The notes below the pieces were generated by a model. The model did no database searches. It worked only from the letters and a program-made list of their open reading frames with translations, and had not been told where the DNA came from. From Daucus carota subsp. sativus (lineage: Eukaryota > Streptophyta > Magnoliopsida > Apiales > Apiaceae): a stretch of 64,000 nt of DNA. The translations under genes and the position numbers were made by a program. The stretch lies in NCBI RefSeq assembly GCF_001625215.2, contig NC_030383.2:56534949-56598948 (forward strand), in the 5' to 3' direction. Numbering within the stretch: position 1 is the stretch's first letter; each line of letters begins with the position of its first letter. Shown one piece after another: positions 12,509 through 23,399 of this stretch.

Positions 12509-12828
12509 ATCAATCTACAAACTTCAACACCCAAAACCCGACGCAACTTTCAAATTGAAGCACAGACACAGAACCTAGGAGGGACCTACAGCGCCGCCCC
12601 CGCCTTAACGTATCGAAACCCAACGCGAAGAAAACGCCCCACGGAACCGCACCAGAGTTTTATAAGCAGAATGCACCACGACAGACGGTGCAGAGCGGCC
12701 AGGAACTAGAGACCTCAGTGGAGGGAATAAGACCTAGATTAGGCGGCCAACAGGAGCGGAAGGGCAAGAGGAAGGTAGAGCAGGAAGACGACGGTGCGGA
12801 GGTGATGTTTTTTTAATTTAGATTCAGA
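12509..12828. other. GC-rich block interrupted by the hAT element
   Basis: From about 12509 to 12800, together with 9250-9318 on the other side of the transposon, the DNA is much more GC-rich than its surroundings. On the minus strand, removing the hAT insert gives a leader-like sequence ending at a plausible donor (TTTTCATCAG/GTTTGA, about 9248). It contains one short frame beginning MYPFQSFSS. It looks like a promoter plus first exon of a minus-strand gene, but no downstream coding exon was recognised. Confidence 0.35.
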
Positions 12829-13282
12829 GGGGTGTATTGGATTGGGATTTTAAAGCATTTTTTTGCATTCATGAAATCCGAGGGTATTCGATTGGGATTG
12901 TTTGAAATCCATTAAAATCTTGAGGTATTCAATTGGGATTTTAAACTATGCTACAAAATCTAGTGGTATTCAATTGGGATTTTAAATTATGCTTTAAAAT
13001 CCGATGGTATTCAATTGGGATTGTTTAAAATCCATTAAAATCTGATGGTATTCAAATGCTGATGGATTTTTTTTCATTTCATGATGGATTTTGTGGCATT
13101 CTTCAGTGTATTTTAAGTTTTTGAAATCCCACCAAATTCAATGGGATTTTGAAGCATTATACCTAAATCCTATCAACTCTGCGACATTTCATCAAAAATC
13201 CGCAAAAAATCAAAATCCCATGCAATCCATTAAAATCCATAGACTAAAAATAATGCATTAAAATCCCAATCGAATACACCCC
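12829..13282. mobile_element. MITE-like element with 26-bp ends and internal 41-bp repeats
   Basis: The left end GGGGTGTATTGGATTGGGAT and the right end ATCCCAATCGAATACACCCC are inverted copies. Inside, from about 12882 to 13050, a unit of about 41 bp starting GGTATTCAATTGGGATT is repeated four times with small changes. No coding capacity and no clear target duplication were seen, so the superfamily is left open. Confidence 0.65.
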
Positions 13283-13789
13283 CGTTAGTTAAAACACGCC
13301 CGTCTAGGTTAGGCTCGGAGCGAGGTTTGGTCTTATTTTTTTTGCTCAGGAGCCGGCCTTTGCATCTACCAGTTCTCCTATGATAATATAGATAGATAGA
13401 AGCCAATTAAAATGAGTTAAATGTATAGAATTTAATGATTAACATGTGTCCAAAGACAAATCATAGGAAAAATCCAATCGTTTAATTATCAATCTAACAA
13501 TTCAATAATAAAATTATCCTTATTATACATCATAAGGATATAATTTGACAACTTTTTTGTTAAGATGCTATATGGATTTTACAATTTTGGATGGTAGTTA
13601 AATCATACGCCCAATATAGAGCCTACAAAGTACAAACCCTAGTAACAAACCGGTCTGACTGGACTCTGGCCCAAAAGAATATACTGCTCGAAGTAGACCA
13701 GGCTACCTAACCGAATCCTGGGAGCAAGTCCAGGATATAGCGAGTCAAGCAGTTTACCTATCCTATTATTTATTAATAATATTCCCTCC
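13283..13789. other. Intergenic, nothing recognised
   Basis: AT-rich DNA between two MITEs; no gene or repeat recognised. Confidence 0.5.
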
Positions 13790-13791
13790 GT

Positions 13792-14031
13792 TTCAATTTA
13801 TATGTCCACTTTAATAAAAAAAAATTGTTTCAAATTACTTGTGCACTTCAACTTTCAATGCAAAATTATATTTCCAAAATCAATTCTACTCCACATATCT
13901 CTTATTTATATTTCCTAGATCAATCTCACTCCACATATTTTGATCATTTAATATAATTAATTTGTGAACATCCACTTTTCTTAAATTGTGTGATTTTTTT
14001 AAAGTGGACATCTAATTTGAAACGGAGGGAG
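13792..14031. mobile_element. Stowaway-like MITE
   Basis: The ends are inverted: CCCTCCGTTTCAATTTATAT on the left pairs with the right end AATTTGAAACGGAGGGAG. It is flanked by TA on both sides, the Tc1/mariner signature. It is 240 bp and AT-rich inside. Confidence 0.85.
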
Positions 14032-14329
14032 TATAAACTAATGAATCTTAGTGTGTCTTAGTGATTTAAGTAATCTATTTTTAGTGTTAACTCCAATAAC
14101 AATCCCTATATTTGTTCTCCTAAATGTGAGTTTAGGAGCAAGTTTAGGTAACCTATTGGACTTGCTCTAACATATGTGCATGGTGTGCTAAATCACTAAG
14201 ACATTATATCTCTCTTTGCCTTATCCATATTATAACATAAAATCTTATACTCATTCTCTTTATCTCTCTATTTTATATTGTGCTTTAATGATGAACGAGA
14301 ATTTTTAATAATAAAATACTAAATATATA

Positions 14330-14565
14330 CTCCCTCTGTCTCAAAATAAATGTCACTTTGATTTTTTTCACGTAATTTGATATGCAAAAAAGTCATACTT
14401 CTACATATTATTTTTAAAAATTTCTTTTTTCTGAATAAAAGTTTAACATCTATATTTTTATTCAGAAAAAGAAATTTTGAAAAATAATGTGTAGAAGTAT
14501 GTTTTTCATGCACCTTAAATTACGTGCATAAAGTTAAAGCGACACTTATAATGGGACATAGGGAG
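14330..14565. mobile_element. Stowaway-like MITE
   Basis: TA-flanked, with left end CTCCCTCTGTCTCAAAATAA and right end AATGGGACATAGGGAG. The interior forms a strong foldback (TCTTTTTTCTGAATAAAAG against its complement near 14450-14480). Confidence 0.8.
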
Positions 14566-14719
14566 TATTAAAAATAACGCACATTGTTGAAGTTGAATTT
14601 AGATAAACATGTCCTAAATCATTAGAACATCATATTTTATATTATATTTGACACTCCAACTACGACACCATTTTCAGAACTCCGATGGATGATATTTTGT
14701 AATTAACTCTTGATAAATA

Positions 14720-15144
14720 CTCAGTCCGTCGTCCCAGCCATTTGTATACGTTCACTGTTTGCACACATTTCGAGACTCTCATAAAGTATAGTTCTATAAT
14801 GTTTTTTCAAAATTTTCTTTTTTTAATAAAAGTTTAAATATCAAACTTTTATTCAAAATAAAAAATTTTAAAAAAAATACTATGCAATTATACTTTAAAC
14901 GAGTCTCTTAAAAAGCATGTCAAAATGTAATGTAGGGATTATGGTTAATATTTTGAGACTCTTATAAAATATACTTACGTAATATATATATTTTCATGAA
15001 AATTTCTGGAAAAAGAGTTTGACATTTAAATTTTTATTCAAAAAAAGAAATTTTTTTTAAAAAAACGTTATAGAACTATACTTTACAAGAGCCTCAAAAT
15101 GCGTGCAAATAATGTACGTAAACAATCTGGCGGGACGGAGAGAG
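14720..15144. mobile_element. Stowaway-like MITE, possibly composite
   Basis: TA-flanked, with left end CTCAGTCCGTCGTCCCAGCC and right end GGCGGGACGGAGAGAG. At 425 bp it is nearly twice its neighbours. A second foldback inside (about 14940-15110, both arms carrying a TTTGACATTTAAA-like core) suggests two related elements fused or nested. Confidence 0.7.
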
Positions 15145-15390
15145 TATATAATTGTTGCATTGTGCACCTCGTTGGTCCGTTAGACGCGTCACTTTACGTT
15201 TTTTTCGTTAGAAGTCTCAGGTAGTTTGGACAATTGGACAATTTTTAAAAAATTATTTATAAATAAATTTTTATTTAATTTTTTTACCCTCTAAACGATA
15301 TTTTTGAAATTTTTTAAAGAATGAAAGTTGTAGAAAACGAAAAGATCTTTTTAAAATAATAAAATTCAATTTTTTATACCAAATAAGATA

Positions 15391-15623
15391 CTCCATCTGT
15401 TCCTTTTTAGTTCTCACTTTAACTTTTCACACGTAAATTTAAGGTGATAAAAAAACAAACTTCCACTCATTATTTTATAATTTTTTTAATGAATAAAAAT
15501 ATAAACTTTAAACTTTAATTCAGAAAAAGAAAATTTCAAAAATAATAAGTGGAACTATGTTTTTTAATCACCTTAAATTACATGTAAAAAGTCAAAATCA
15601 CAACTAAAAAAGGAGGGAAGGAG
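15391..15623. mobile_element. Stowaway-like MITE
   Basis: TA-flanked, with left end CTCCATCTGTTCCTTTTTAG and right end AAAAAGGAGGGAAGGAG. It has an inverted AT-rich interior. Confidence 0.75.
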
Positions 15624-15664
15624 TAATTAACTTCTCCTTTTATAAATAAGCTCCCTACATATAA

Positions 15665-15845
15665 GTTGCTTTTAAATTATGAACCAGAATGGAGAAAAAG
15701 CTTTCGCCCTGCAGGCCATGGTATTGTTGTTGTCCTCGGTAAACTGCTGCATAATTACACTTTGTGGAAATCAACCAAGCTGCTGCTAACCAACAGTGCT
15801 AGTATTAAAAGTCTACTGATCCAATATTTAAAGAATGACTCTCTT
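15665..15845. repeat. Outlying copy of the 18-20 kb local repeat
   Basis: About 15765-15838 (ATCAACCAAGCTGCTGCTAA and onward) matches 19275-19348 and 20510-20581. The three copies share the order CCAA, GCTGCT, CCAGCAGT or CAACAGT, GTCTAC, ATCCAA, TTAAAGAA. It is a fragment of the DNA lying 3' of the kinase gene. Confidence 0.65.
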
Positions 15846-15977
15846 TTGCACGACTATTGCTCTTCTCAATCTGGGAAAAATACAATTCTATTTGTTCAAC
15901 TTAATTTTTCAAAAAGGTTTTGGAATTCGATGGAGATTTTTAATTGAGGAAGGTGAAACGATGAAGTGTGTTTTATA

Positions 15978-16193
15978 CTCCCTCCATCCCAAATTAGATG
16001 AGCTTGTTGAGTTCGAGAACACACGTTCATTCACCGCATAGCTATATTACTTACTTTTATAATTTTAATTTTTCAAATAAAAATTTAAATATGAAATTTT
16101 CGCTTACAAAAGAAAATTTTAAATTTCAGAACTAGATCGACCGTCAATGCATCTTAAGTTACGTGCTAGCTCGTCTAATTTGGGACATGGGAG
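15978..16193. mobile_element. Stowaway-like MITE just upstream of the lectin
   Basis: TA-flanked, with left end CTCCCTCCATCCCAAATTAG and right end CTAATTTGGGACATGGGAG. It ends about 95 bp before the lectin TATA box, so it forms part of that gene's proximal upstream region. The copy at 17516-17752 has nearly the same ends. Confidence 0.85.
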
Positions 16194-16286
16194 TATTCAC
16201 TAAATGCGAGCACCTCCTCGGAAATAGATTTGTAGTGTTCAACCTTTCTGCATGTAGTTGTAGCGTCCACCCCCTCTATACTCCGT

Positions 16287-16296
16287 GTATATATAC
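16287..16296 (+). promoter_or_regulatory. TATA box of the lectin gene
   Basis: GTATATATAC lies 58 bp before the lectin ATG at 16354, leaving a leader of about 30 nt. It is the only good TATA match close to the start. Confidence 0.55.
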
Positions 16297-16353
16297 ATGC
16301 CACAACTTGATTCTCGACACGTATACCGTAAGGAGTTACAGAAAAATATCACC

Positions 16354-16970
16354 ATGATTAGAGTTGGGCCGACGTTTAAAACATATGGAACGTCCTGGGA
16401 TCACCAAGGAAAAACAGAAATCGCGCAGATCTTCATCTCTAGCACTCCGTATCGGATTAACTCCCTGCACTTTGTTTACGTGGAGAATGGACGACACGTC
16501 TTGTCTGAGAGAATTGGCGGGGATGGCAGTGCTTCTATGAACACGGTGAGCAATTAATCAATGTTTATTTCGAGTCACTAGTCTTTCTGATATTCTATTA
16601 CTTTGTACAAAGTTTTACATAAAAATTTCAGTTTAATTACATATAATTGTTCGGTGACAAATTCATTTAAACTTTGCTGCAGGTCACTCTTGACTATCCA
16701 TCGGAGTATATTACTAGAGTAAGTGGCAAATATCAATCATCTAACTTTTTAGTTTCTATTACTTTCTATACCAACAAAGGAACGTATGGACCATTTGTTC
16801 CCAACAATCTCGAGAAACCTGTCTACCCACCGATCGAGTTTAATTATGAAATTGGAGGTAAGTTTTATGGATTCTTTGGCACTTACACCAGCAATGAGAT
16901 CGAAAGCATTGGACTTTATATGAAGCCAATCCAGACGCTATCCAACACTCGCCGCTTGCCGACCATCTAA
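16354..16970 (+). CDS. Jacalin-related lectin, single domain
   Basis: Two exons, 16354-16545 and 16683-16970, joined in phase 0 (CACG/GTGAGC to TGCAG/GTCACT), giving 159 aa, the usual size of one jacalin beta-prism domain. Family landmarks in order: TSWDHQGKTEIAQI, INSLHFVYVENG, SERIGGDGS, then DYPSEYITRVSGKY, SITFYTNKGTYGPF, GGKFYGFFGTY, and EIESIGLYMKP at the end. No signal peptide is visible, so a cytosolic or nuclear mannose-type lectin is expected, usually linked to stress or defence. Oddities: the N-terminal G-G-x-G-G loop is absent (VGPTFKTYG instead), and the sugar-loop Asp of the usual D-A-I-G is Glu (E-S-I-G), so sugar binding may be weak or altered. The region upstream and downstream is packed with MITEs. 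Confidence 0.85.
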
Positions 16971-17515
16971 ATCCACCTAGCGTTCGTTCATCTGGACTTG
17001 GCTTGGGGATGCATATGTCATTTATTATATATTTATGTGTGCTTTCTGTTGATGCTTATGCTAATGGAGTTTAATCTAAAGAAATTTGCGTTTTTGTTTT
17101 TAAAGTTCTGAATTTTGTTTATCAGTGCAACCGATCAATCGACAATCATATGCGATCTAGTTTGGTTTATTGTACAGATTTCAATACAAAAGCACATTAA
17201 ACCTTTGACACGAACAATCTAATGAGCTTAAACACCACAAAATTGAAATAAGAAACTTGAAAACCCATAAAGAATGTTGATGTTCATGAATAAAGTGGGG
17301 TAATATACTCCCAATTTGGATTTTTCAGTCACTTCTATACTATAAAATTTATATTTGGATTTTCGGTTACTTGTGTACTACAAGTTTATGTTTATATTTG
17401 AGTCCCTGGAAAGAATTATTTACCCACGAATTGATGTTCCATTTCGTAAATCAAAATTGTTAATTCAAATACTCCTACTTTTTATGTCATTTTTATAAAA
17501 AAAACTATAAAAGTA

Positions 17516-17752
17516 CTCCCTCCATCCTAAATTAGATTAATTCGTTGATTTCGGGCACATAATTTGAGGTCCATTGACTGCATAGCTACATTGCTTATTT
17601 TTAAAATTTTATTTTTGTAAATAAAAATTCATATATGAAATTTTTATTTACAAAAGAAAAATTTTAAAAATAAATTTCAGAACTAGACGGTCAATGCACC
17701 TTAAGTTACGTGCTCAAAGTCAACGATGTCATCTAATTTGGGATGGAGGTAG
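17516..17752. mobile_element. Stowaway-like MITE downstream of the lectin
   Basis: TA-flanked, with left end CTCCCTCCATCCTAAATTAG and right end CATCTAATTTGGGATGGAGG. It is closely related to the copy at 15978-16193. Confidence 0.8.
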
Positions 17753-18326
17753 TAGTTCTTAAATAACTATTTTCTTCTTTTTACGAAACAATATTTTGAA
17801 TTTTTATATTGTTTCCAATATTTGGCTATTTTAAACACATTACAACGAATACTAGGTTGTTTTGGTGGCGACTGAGACCATTTCCAGCTTATAGCCATGT
17901 GATTCTTCACAGAAATTCTTCAGTAGCCAATTTTATTCGTAGTATATGAAATTCTCCTCTATAAAATAACAAATCTTTGTTAAACTTAAACACTTTCAGT
18001 GTTTATCAACTTTAGCCCGTATCAAATTTCTCAGTATATATGTTTGAATTTCAAGTTTTTATGTATGAGTTGAACATCAGAGCCCTGTATTAGCAAGACA
18101 GCCACTGATCTGATTATCCACAAAGTAAACCAGATGATTTGATCTGAATGTTGGCACTTCGTTAAAGTAAAGCCACTGATCGGCAACTAGTACACTATTG
18201 ATCTGTACAATATAACAATGTGTCGTGTTCTGGATTCCTTGTTATAATACAATGAAATCACAGTATAACATACTACAGTTTGAATCTCAGTTAATTCTGT
18301 ACTTTCTAAGTTTTTAAAATGAGTTA

Positions 18327-18690
18327 GGGTCTGTTTGGGAGTGCTGTTAAAAATTGTTGTGCTGTCAGAAAAAGTGCTGGTAAAATAAGTGCTGTTGTAG
18401 AAATCAGATAACTGTTTGGTAATTTTTTGATATTACTTATTTTGAGTTATAATATTAAAAAAAATAATGTTTTTGGTGAGGTTTTATAATGAAATTTATA
18501 ATAGCATTCTGCAAAAGCTGAAAAGCAGCTTTTTCCAAAAGCATGGGAGGACCTGCTTTTTCTAACAGCAGCTTTTCAGCTAAAAGCTGCTGTTCAGAAA
18601 AGCTGCTTTTTGATTTACCAAACAATTTTTCACATGCTTTTCAGCAAAAAGCTGCTGTTGCTGTCTGCAACAGCAACCCCAAACAGTACC
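18327..18690. mobile_element. Tourist-like (PIF/Harbinger) MITE
   Basis: Flanked by TTA at 18324-18326 and 18691-18693. The ends GGGTCTGTTTGG and CCAAACAGTACC are imperfect inverted repeats sharing CTGTTTGG. It is 364 bp, with internal AGCTGCTTTT repeats in both orientations that make a foldback. A hAT-type MITE with similar ends is the alternative. Confidence 0.6.
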
Positions 18691-19439
18691 TTAATCAGAT
18701 CAACATGGTAGCTTGCATTACCTCAATATGTTCCTCAACTTCAGGAAACACTTCTGCAAAGCAAGGCTGGCGACGTAGAAGTAAGATATTTCAACATCTA
18801 CAAAGCAAGGCTGTATATACTTGATCTACATTTCTGCATGTTGGTATTTGTTTAAAGTAATTATCAGGTTGTCCCTGATCGAGCTTGAACAACTAGTACT
18901 ATCTTGATCTGTATTCAGTGAGAATATTCCTCGTGTCAGCTTCACGGTTATAATATGATGGTGTCACTACTACTGCATAGGAAGAGAGGTTAGATTACAT
19001 AGGATTGCTGATTTTCTGCAAAGAGTTCTATTTATATCAGCCAGTTCTTAGCTATCAAGTTTTTTTTTTCTACCAACTGTTGTATCGTAAAATTAATCAT
19101 AGATAAAGTTATAACAGACGCATAGAACAGGGAATCAGATGAATTTTATTCTAACTTCCCCCATCATGATTATTGACAACCAGCAAGCAGAAAGGAAGTC
19201 TTCAAGATCTAGTCAACTTGTGCTTAATTTGATTTAATTGTTGCATTAGACTTTACTTGAATTCCAGTATTAACTTGTGGAAATTAACCAAATTGCTGCT
19301 TACCAGCAGTACTATCAGAAGTCTACAGATCCAAGATCTAAAGAACAATTTTTTTATATTGACTTTCCCTTGCTTGACTTTTTACACTCCTTAATCTGGG
19401 AAAATAATGCATTACAAGACTCTTTCCCTTGATTTCTAA

Positions 19440-19795
19440 TATCTTATTTTCTCCGCTGTACTGTCCAAGTCTTGAGAGTTTGGTTTGGAGCAGTTTTGAA
19501 GAACTTAACTAATGTTTTGAGATTTGATGATTTTATACAGCTCATACCCTTGCGGAGATAATGGCTTCTGTAATTATGGCTTTTCGATGCCTTTGGTGAC
19601 TTGTTTTCCTTCTGCTCTTCCTTTGGTGCATCATGCTGTGGTGATACTGTACACACTGACATGGCATAAATTTTGGCCTGTGGCTGTGGCATTGGTTAGC
19701 TCATGCAGCTGCTTTTGTAGCCCCAATTTCTGAGTATCGACCTTCAAGTCTTAGGTCCATTATCAGGCCAAGCCTTCACAAGTATCACCAAGATA
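19440..19795 (-). pseudogene. Fragment of the neighbouring RLCK 3' end
   Basis: Minus-strand duplicate of the last part of the kinase gene at 20780. Its frame reads VSPQHDAPKEEQKENKSPKA and NYRSHYLRKG, against [20 protein letters not shown] and [10 protein letters not shown] in the intact gene. DNA similarity runs from the end of the coding region (near 19550) to the segment equivalent to kinase subdomain XI (about 19790). The kinase body is missing and the frame is not maintained, so it cannot encode a kinase. It probably arose with the local tandem duplication. Confidence 0.85.
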
Positions 19796-20779
19796 GCTTG
19801 CGTTTTATTAGTAAGTCATTCAGCATTCACAGAGTAAAACAGAGACTTAATCCGAATGTTGAATATAATTAAAAGAATGACTTGATCCAAATGTTTTGAA
19901 TTCTCTGTCGTAATAATACATCTTCAGAGTCTCATATACTACATTTTGGATTTCTCAGTCAATTCTGCACCTTCAAGTTTTCATTTGAGTTGCATATCAC
20001 ATCAACAAGGTAGCTTGCATTGTATTAATATGTTCCTCAACATTCCGAAAGTAAAACAGTAGCTTACATTCATACACAAAGCATAACAGTACACTTGATC
20101 TACATCACTGCTTGTTGGCATTTTTTAAGGAAATTGTCACTGACAGAGCTCGAACAACCTGTACTATCTCGATCAGTACTATTAAGAACATTCTTCTTAT
20201 CAGTTTCATCAGTTATAATATAATGGCATTACCACTATTGTAGTCACTACTGCTAGATAGAAGGAGAATTGAGATCTATAAAACATCTTCTCTGTAATAA
20301 AAGGCTGTTATTTTATAGTGTGTATTTAAAATAAAGTTTATGACAAATGCATAGAACAGGGAATCGGATGAATTCTATTCTGGCGTTCCCCATCATGATT
20401 ATTGACAAGAAGCAAGCAGAAATGAAGAAGTCTTCAGAATTTAGACAACTTGTTGCTTAATTTCTTACTGATTGTTGCATTAGACTTTATTTGAATCTTA
20501 ATGACAACTTCTAGAAATCAACCAAATTGCTTACCAGCAGTGCTATCAAAAGTCTACAGATCCAAGATTTAAAGAATGAAAAAAAAAAAGATATTGACTT
20601 TCCCTAGCTTGACATTTTGCACTCCTGAATCTGGGGAAATAATACATCACAAGGCTCTTTCGCTTATGACATAAATTTCCAATATCATATTTCTACCAGT
20701 GAACTGCTTATCCAAGTCTTTGAGTTTGGTTAGGAGCAGTTCTGGAGAACTGACTAGTACTCTGAGATTTGGTGATTTT

Positions 20780-22815
20780 CTACAGCTTGTGACCCTTGTG
20801 GAGGTAATGGCTTCTGTAATTCGGGCTTTTGGATGCCTTTGCTGACCTGTTATCCTTCTGATCTTCCTTCGGTGAATCATTTTGTGGTGATACTGTGTAC
20901 ACAAATGGTCCAGCTGAAGTGGCATCAAAATCCTTTAGCGGTTCCAAAGTTTTAACCACTGTACTCATGGTTGGCCTTAATTTTGGCCTGTGGCTAAGGC
21001 ATTGGTAAGCTAATGCAGCTACCTTTATAGCCCCAATTTCTGAGTATTGACCTTCAAGTCTTGGGTCCATTATTCGGCCAAGCCTTCTTGGTTCTTTCAG
21101 CGATGATCTAGCCCATTCCACTAGGCATTGCTCTCGACTAGGCCTGCTCTTGTCCATTGATCTCCGTCCAGTTAGTAGCTCCAATAGTAACACTCCGTAG
21201 CTGTACACATCACTGGCTGAAGTCAAGTGACCTGAAAATTTATCAAACAAAGAATTTAGTATCCAGCAGTCAAATTTCTGCAGTAACATAAATAAATTCT
21301 GATATCATGTTAAGCTACCAAGTACTCGTTCAACAAATGATTATTATCACTTACCAGTCATGATGTATTCGGGGGCAGCATAGCCGTGTGTGCCCATAAC
21401 TCGTGTTGAGACATGTGTGTCATCTCCTTCTGGACCGTCTTTTGCAAGCCCAAAATCTGAGAGCTTAGCAGTGTAGTCCTATAAACAAAAATCATATTTC
21501 TGTTCAGTAATGGCATTTGAAATCAAATCAAGAATACACAAAGAACAACAGATATTTAGTAGAAGATTTAAAAAGAAGCTTACAGAGTCTAGCAAAATGT
21601 TGGAAGCTTTAAAATCACGATATATAACAGGTTTTTCAGCTTCATGGAGGAAAGCAAGGCCTTTTGCAGCACCAAGCGCGATTTTCATTCTAGTTGACCA
21701 TGGAAGTGACACTGAGTATCCTGAGATCAAGAACAATATACTGATCAGTACTCACATTGTTAAAATTTATCATAAATGACATTATAAATGGCATCAAATT
21801 AATTATTACTTATTAAAAACTTAAATGAACCAATAAAATCAAAAAAGCCATCAGGTTTGGTAATCTTTTGACACTTTTAAACAACTGATAGAACAAAGTC
21901 TTGATCCAGAAATATCAATGAAATTGTCAACTATCTGAAACCAACTACAGGTATGACTTTTTCTTTCATCCCAATTAAGATACTCCTTGTTTAGTACAAA
22001 TCTTAATTCTGACACCATTCTGTGTTAAGATTACAGCTAAGCTACACATTAAGTCCAAAAATTAAAAATTTAAAAACTGAACTAATCCCAGATGTTCACA
22101 CTGAGCAGAATCTTTTCTTAAAACCAATTTGACTTATTCATAATTTAACTTAAACAAGAAGCATAGAGATAGATTTCATGGTTAAAATGAAAAGAGATTA
22201 ACAACAATGACTCACTTCTGAAAAGCTGATTCTCTAAGCTGCCTCTGGCCATATATTCATAAACCAGAAGCCTATGTTCATCTTCACAGCAGTATCCTAT
22301 CAACTTCACCAAATGTGCATGCCTCAATTGTCCAAGAAATATCACTTCAGTCTGCGAAATCGAAACAAAACCTCATTAAATCTCCAGTTACTACAAATAA
22401 ATGGTAAAATAAATATAAGGTTAATTGTGTTAAGAATACATACCAGCCACTCCTTATGGCCTTGCATGCCTTCTAAATCAAGATGCTTAACAGCAACAGG
22501 CTGAGCCTTCAGACCGGGCCTAAGCTTATCATCAATGAACCCCTTATGAACCGGTCCAAAACCTCCTTCCCCAAGAAAATTACTCGACGAGAACCCATGT
22601 GTGATCACTTTAAGCTCCGCTTGAGTAAACACATGCAGATTAGATCCTACCAAGGAATTCGATATATCCAACGACAGAACCGATGAAGAACTAAAATCCG
22701 ACATCGAAATCCTCGACGTCGAACCTGATTTCGGAACCACCTTCTTCTGACTCTTACACGTACCCCCCTCAATCTTCCCACATCTCGGAACCAAAGCCTG
22801 CCACGTTATCTTCAT
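20780..22815 (-). CDS. Receptor-like cytoplasmic kinase, RLCK-VII / RIPK-PBL type
   Basis: Five exons, all GT-AG: 22815-22444, 22351-22216, 21720-21584, 21478-21355, 21231-20780, giving 406 aa. A Ser-rich N-terminal segment (about 1-60) is followed by a kinase domain. Landmarks: [13 protein letters not shown] (ATP loop), AVKHLDLEG (Lys), [34 protein letters not shown] (catalytic loop, RD type), [32 protein letters not shown] (activation segment), [10 protein letters not shown]. The tail of about 45 residues is charged and Ser-rich. It closely resembles Arabidopsis RIPK and relatives, Ser/Thr kinases acting below surface immune receptors. Unlike many RLCK-VII members, it has no Gly2 for myristoylation (it starts MKITWQ), although Cys12 and Cys20 could be acylated. 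A Stowaway element sits about 330 bp upstream, and a fragment of its 3' end is duplicated downstream. Confidence 0.93.
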
Positions 22816-22939
22816 CCTCCTCTTTGTTGATTACCAAATTCCGTAAGCCAATAAAAAAAACGCTATGCAAGTTAAAATCTGTAGTAGCGGAAAACCGATA
22901 TATTTTCGAGCTATGAAAATATTGTGAGAACGAGGGACT

Positions 22940-22950
22940 CTATATATAGA
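22940..22950 (-). promoter_or_regulatory. TATA box of the RLCK gene
   Basis: CTATATATAGA, about 125 bp before the kinase ATG at 22815 on the minus strand, leaving a leader of roughly 95 nt. Confidence 0.5.
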
Positions 22951-23146
22951 GACGCTGAAACAAACGTGTGTGCGTTTTTACCAACATGAGAATACAGCTG
23001 TGCGTGTGTGTGGGATGGTCTTTGTGCTTTTGATCAAGTAATTAAAATAAAATGATGCCAAGCATGTTGTACATTTAACATTTTATTTGTTTATTATGGG
23101 TAGGGTATGAAAATGTAATGATAAGTCTACGAGGTTTGGTTGAATA

Positions 23147-23397
23147 CTCCCTCCGTCCCGGTCAATACTATACATTGGGGGACGGGGGCGCGGCACGGAC
23201 TTTAATGCTTCAATATAGTATACTTCTGTAAATTATTTTTAAGATTTTCTTTTTTTGTATAAAAGTATAACATTTATATTTTTATACAAAAAAAGAAAAT
23301 CTTAAAAATAAGTTGTGGAACTATGTTTTATAAGAGCCTTAAAAAGCGTGTCGAGCAGTGAAAAAGAAACGTATACAATTGACTGGGACAGAGGGAG
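23147..23397. mobile_element. Stowaway-like MITE in the RLCK upstream region
   Basis: TA-flanked, with left end CTCCCTCCGTCCCGGTCAAT and right end ATTGACTGGGACAGAGGGAG. A strong interior foldback (TTTTTAAGATTTTCTTTTTT against its complement, about 23235-23310) makes a long hairpin. Confidence 0.88.
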
Positions 23398-23399
23398 TA

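Larger units (their letters stand above)
18040..20640. repeat. Local tandem duplications 3' of the kinase gene
   Basis: Blocks recur in the same order. TTGGYAYTT...GAACAACTAGTACTA-like sequence is at about 18139-18290, 18838-18970 and 20113-20240. TCAACAWGGTAGCTTGCATT is at about 18700 and 20001. GAACAGGGAATCRGATGAAT is at about 19125 and 20355. CCAAATTGCTKCTTACCAGC-like DNA is at about 19287 and 20522. The units are diverged, so the duplications are not very recent. The 19.44-19.79 kb block includes a copy of the kinase 3' end. Confidence 0.7.

Noticed and set aside
15666-16041. Open frames of 93 and 68 codons upstream of the lectin
   Set aside because: They lie in a local repeat copy and a Stowaway element and show no protein family signal.
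18543-18824. 93-codon frame rich in Ser, Ala and Cys
   Set aside because: It is produced by the AGCTGCTTTT repeats of a MITE; not a gene.
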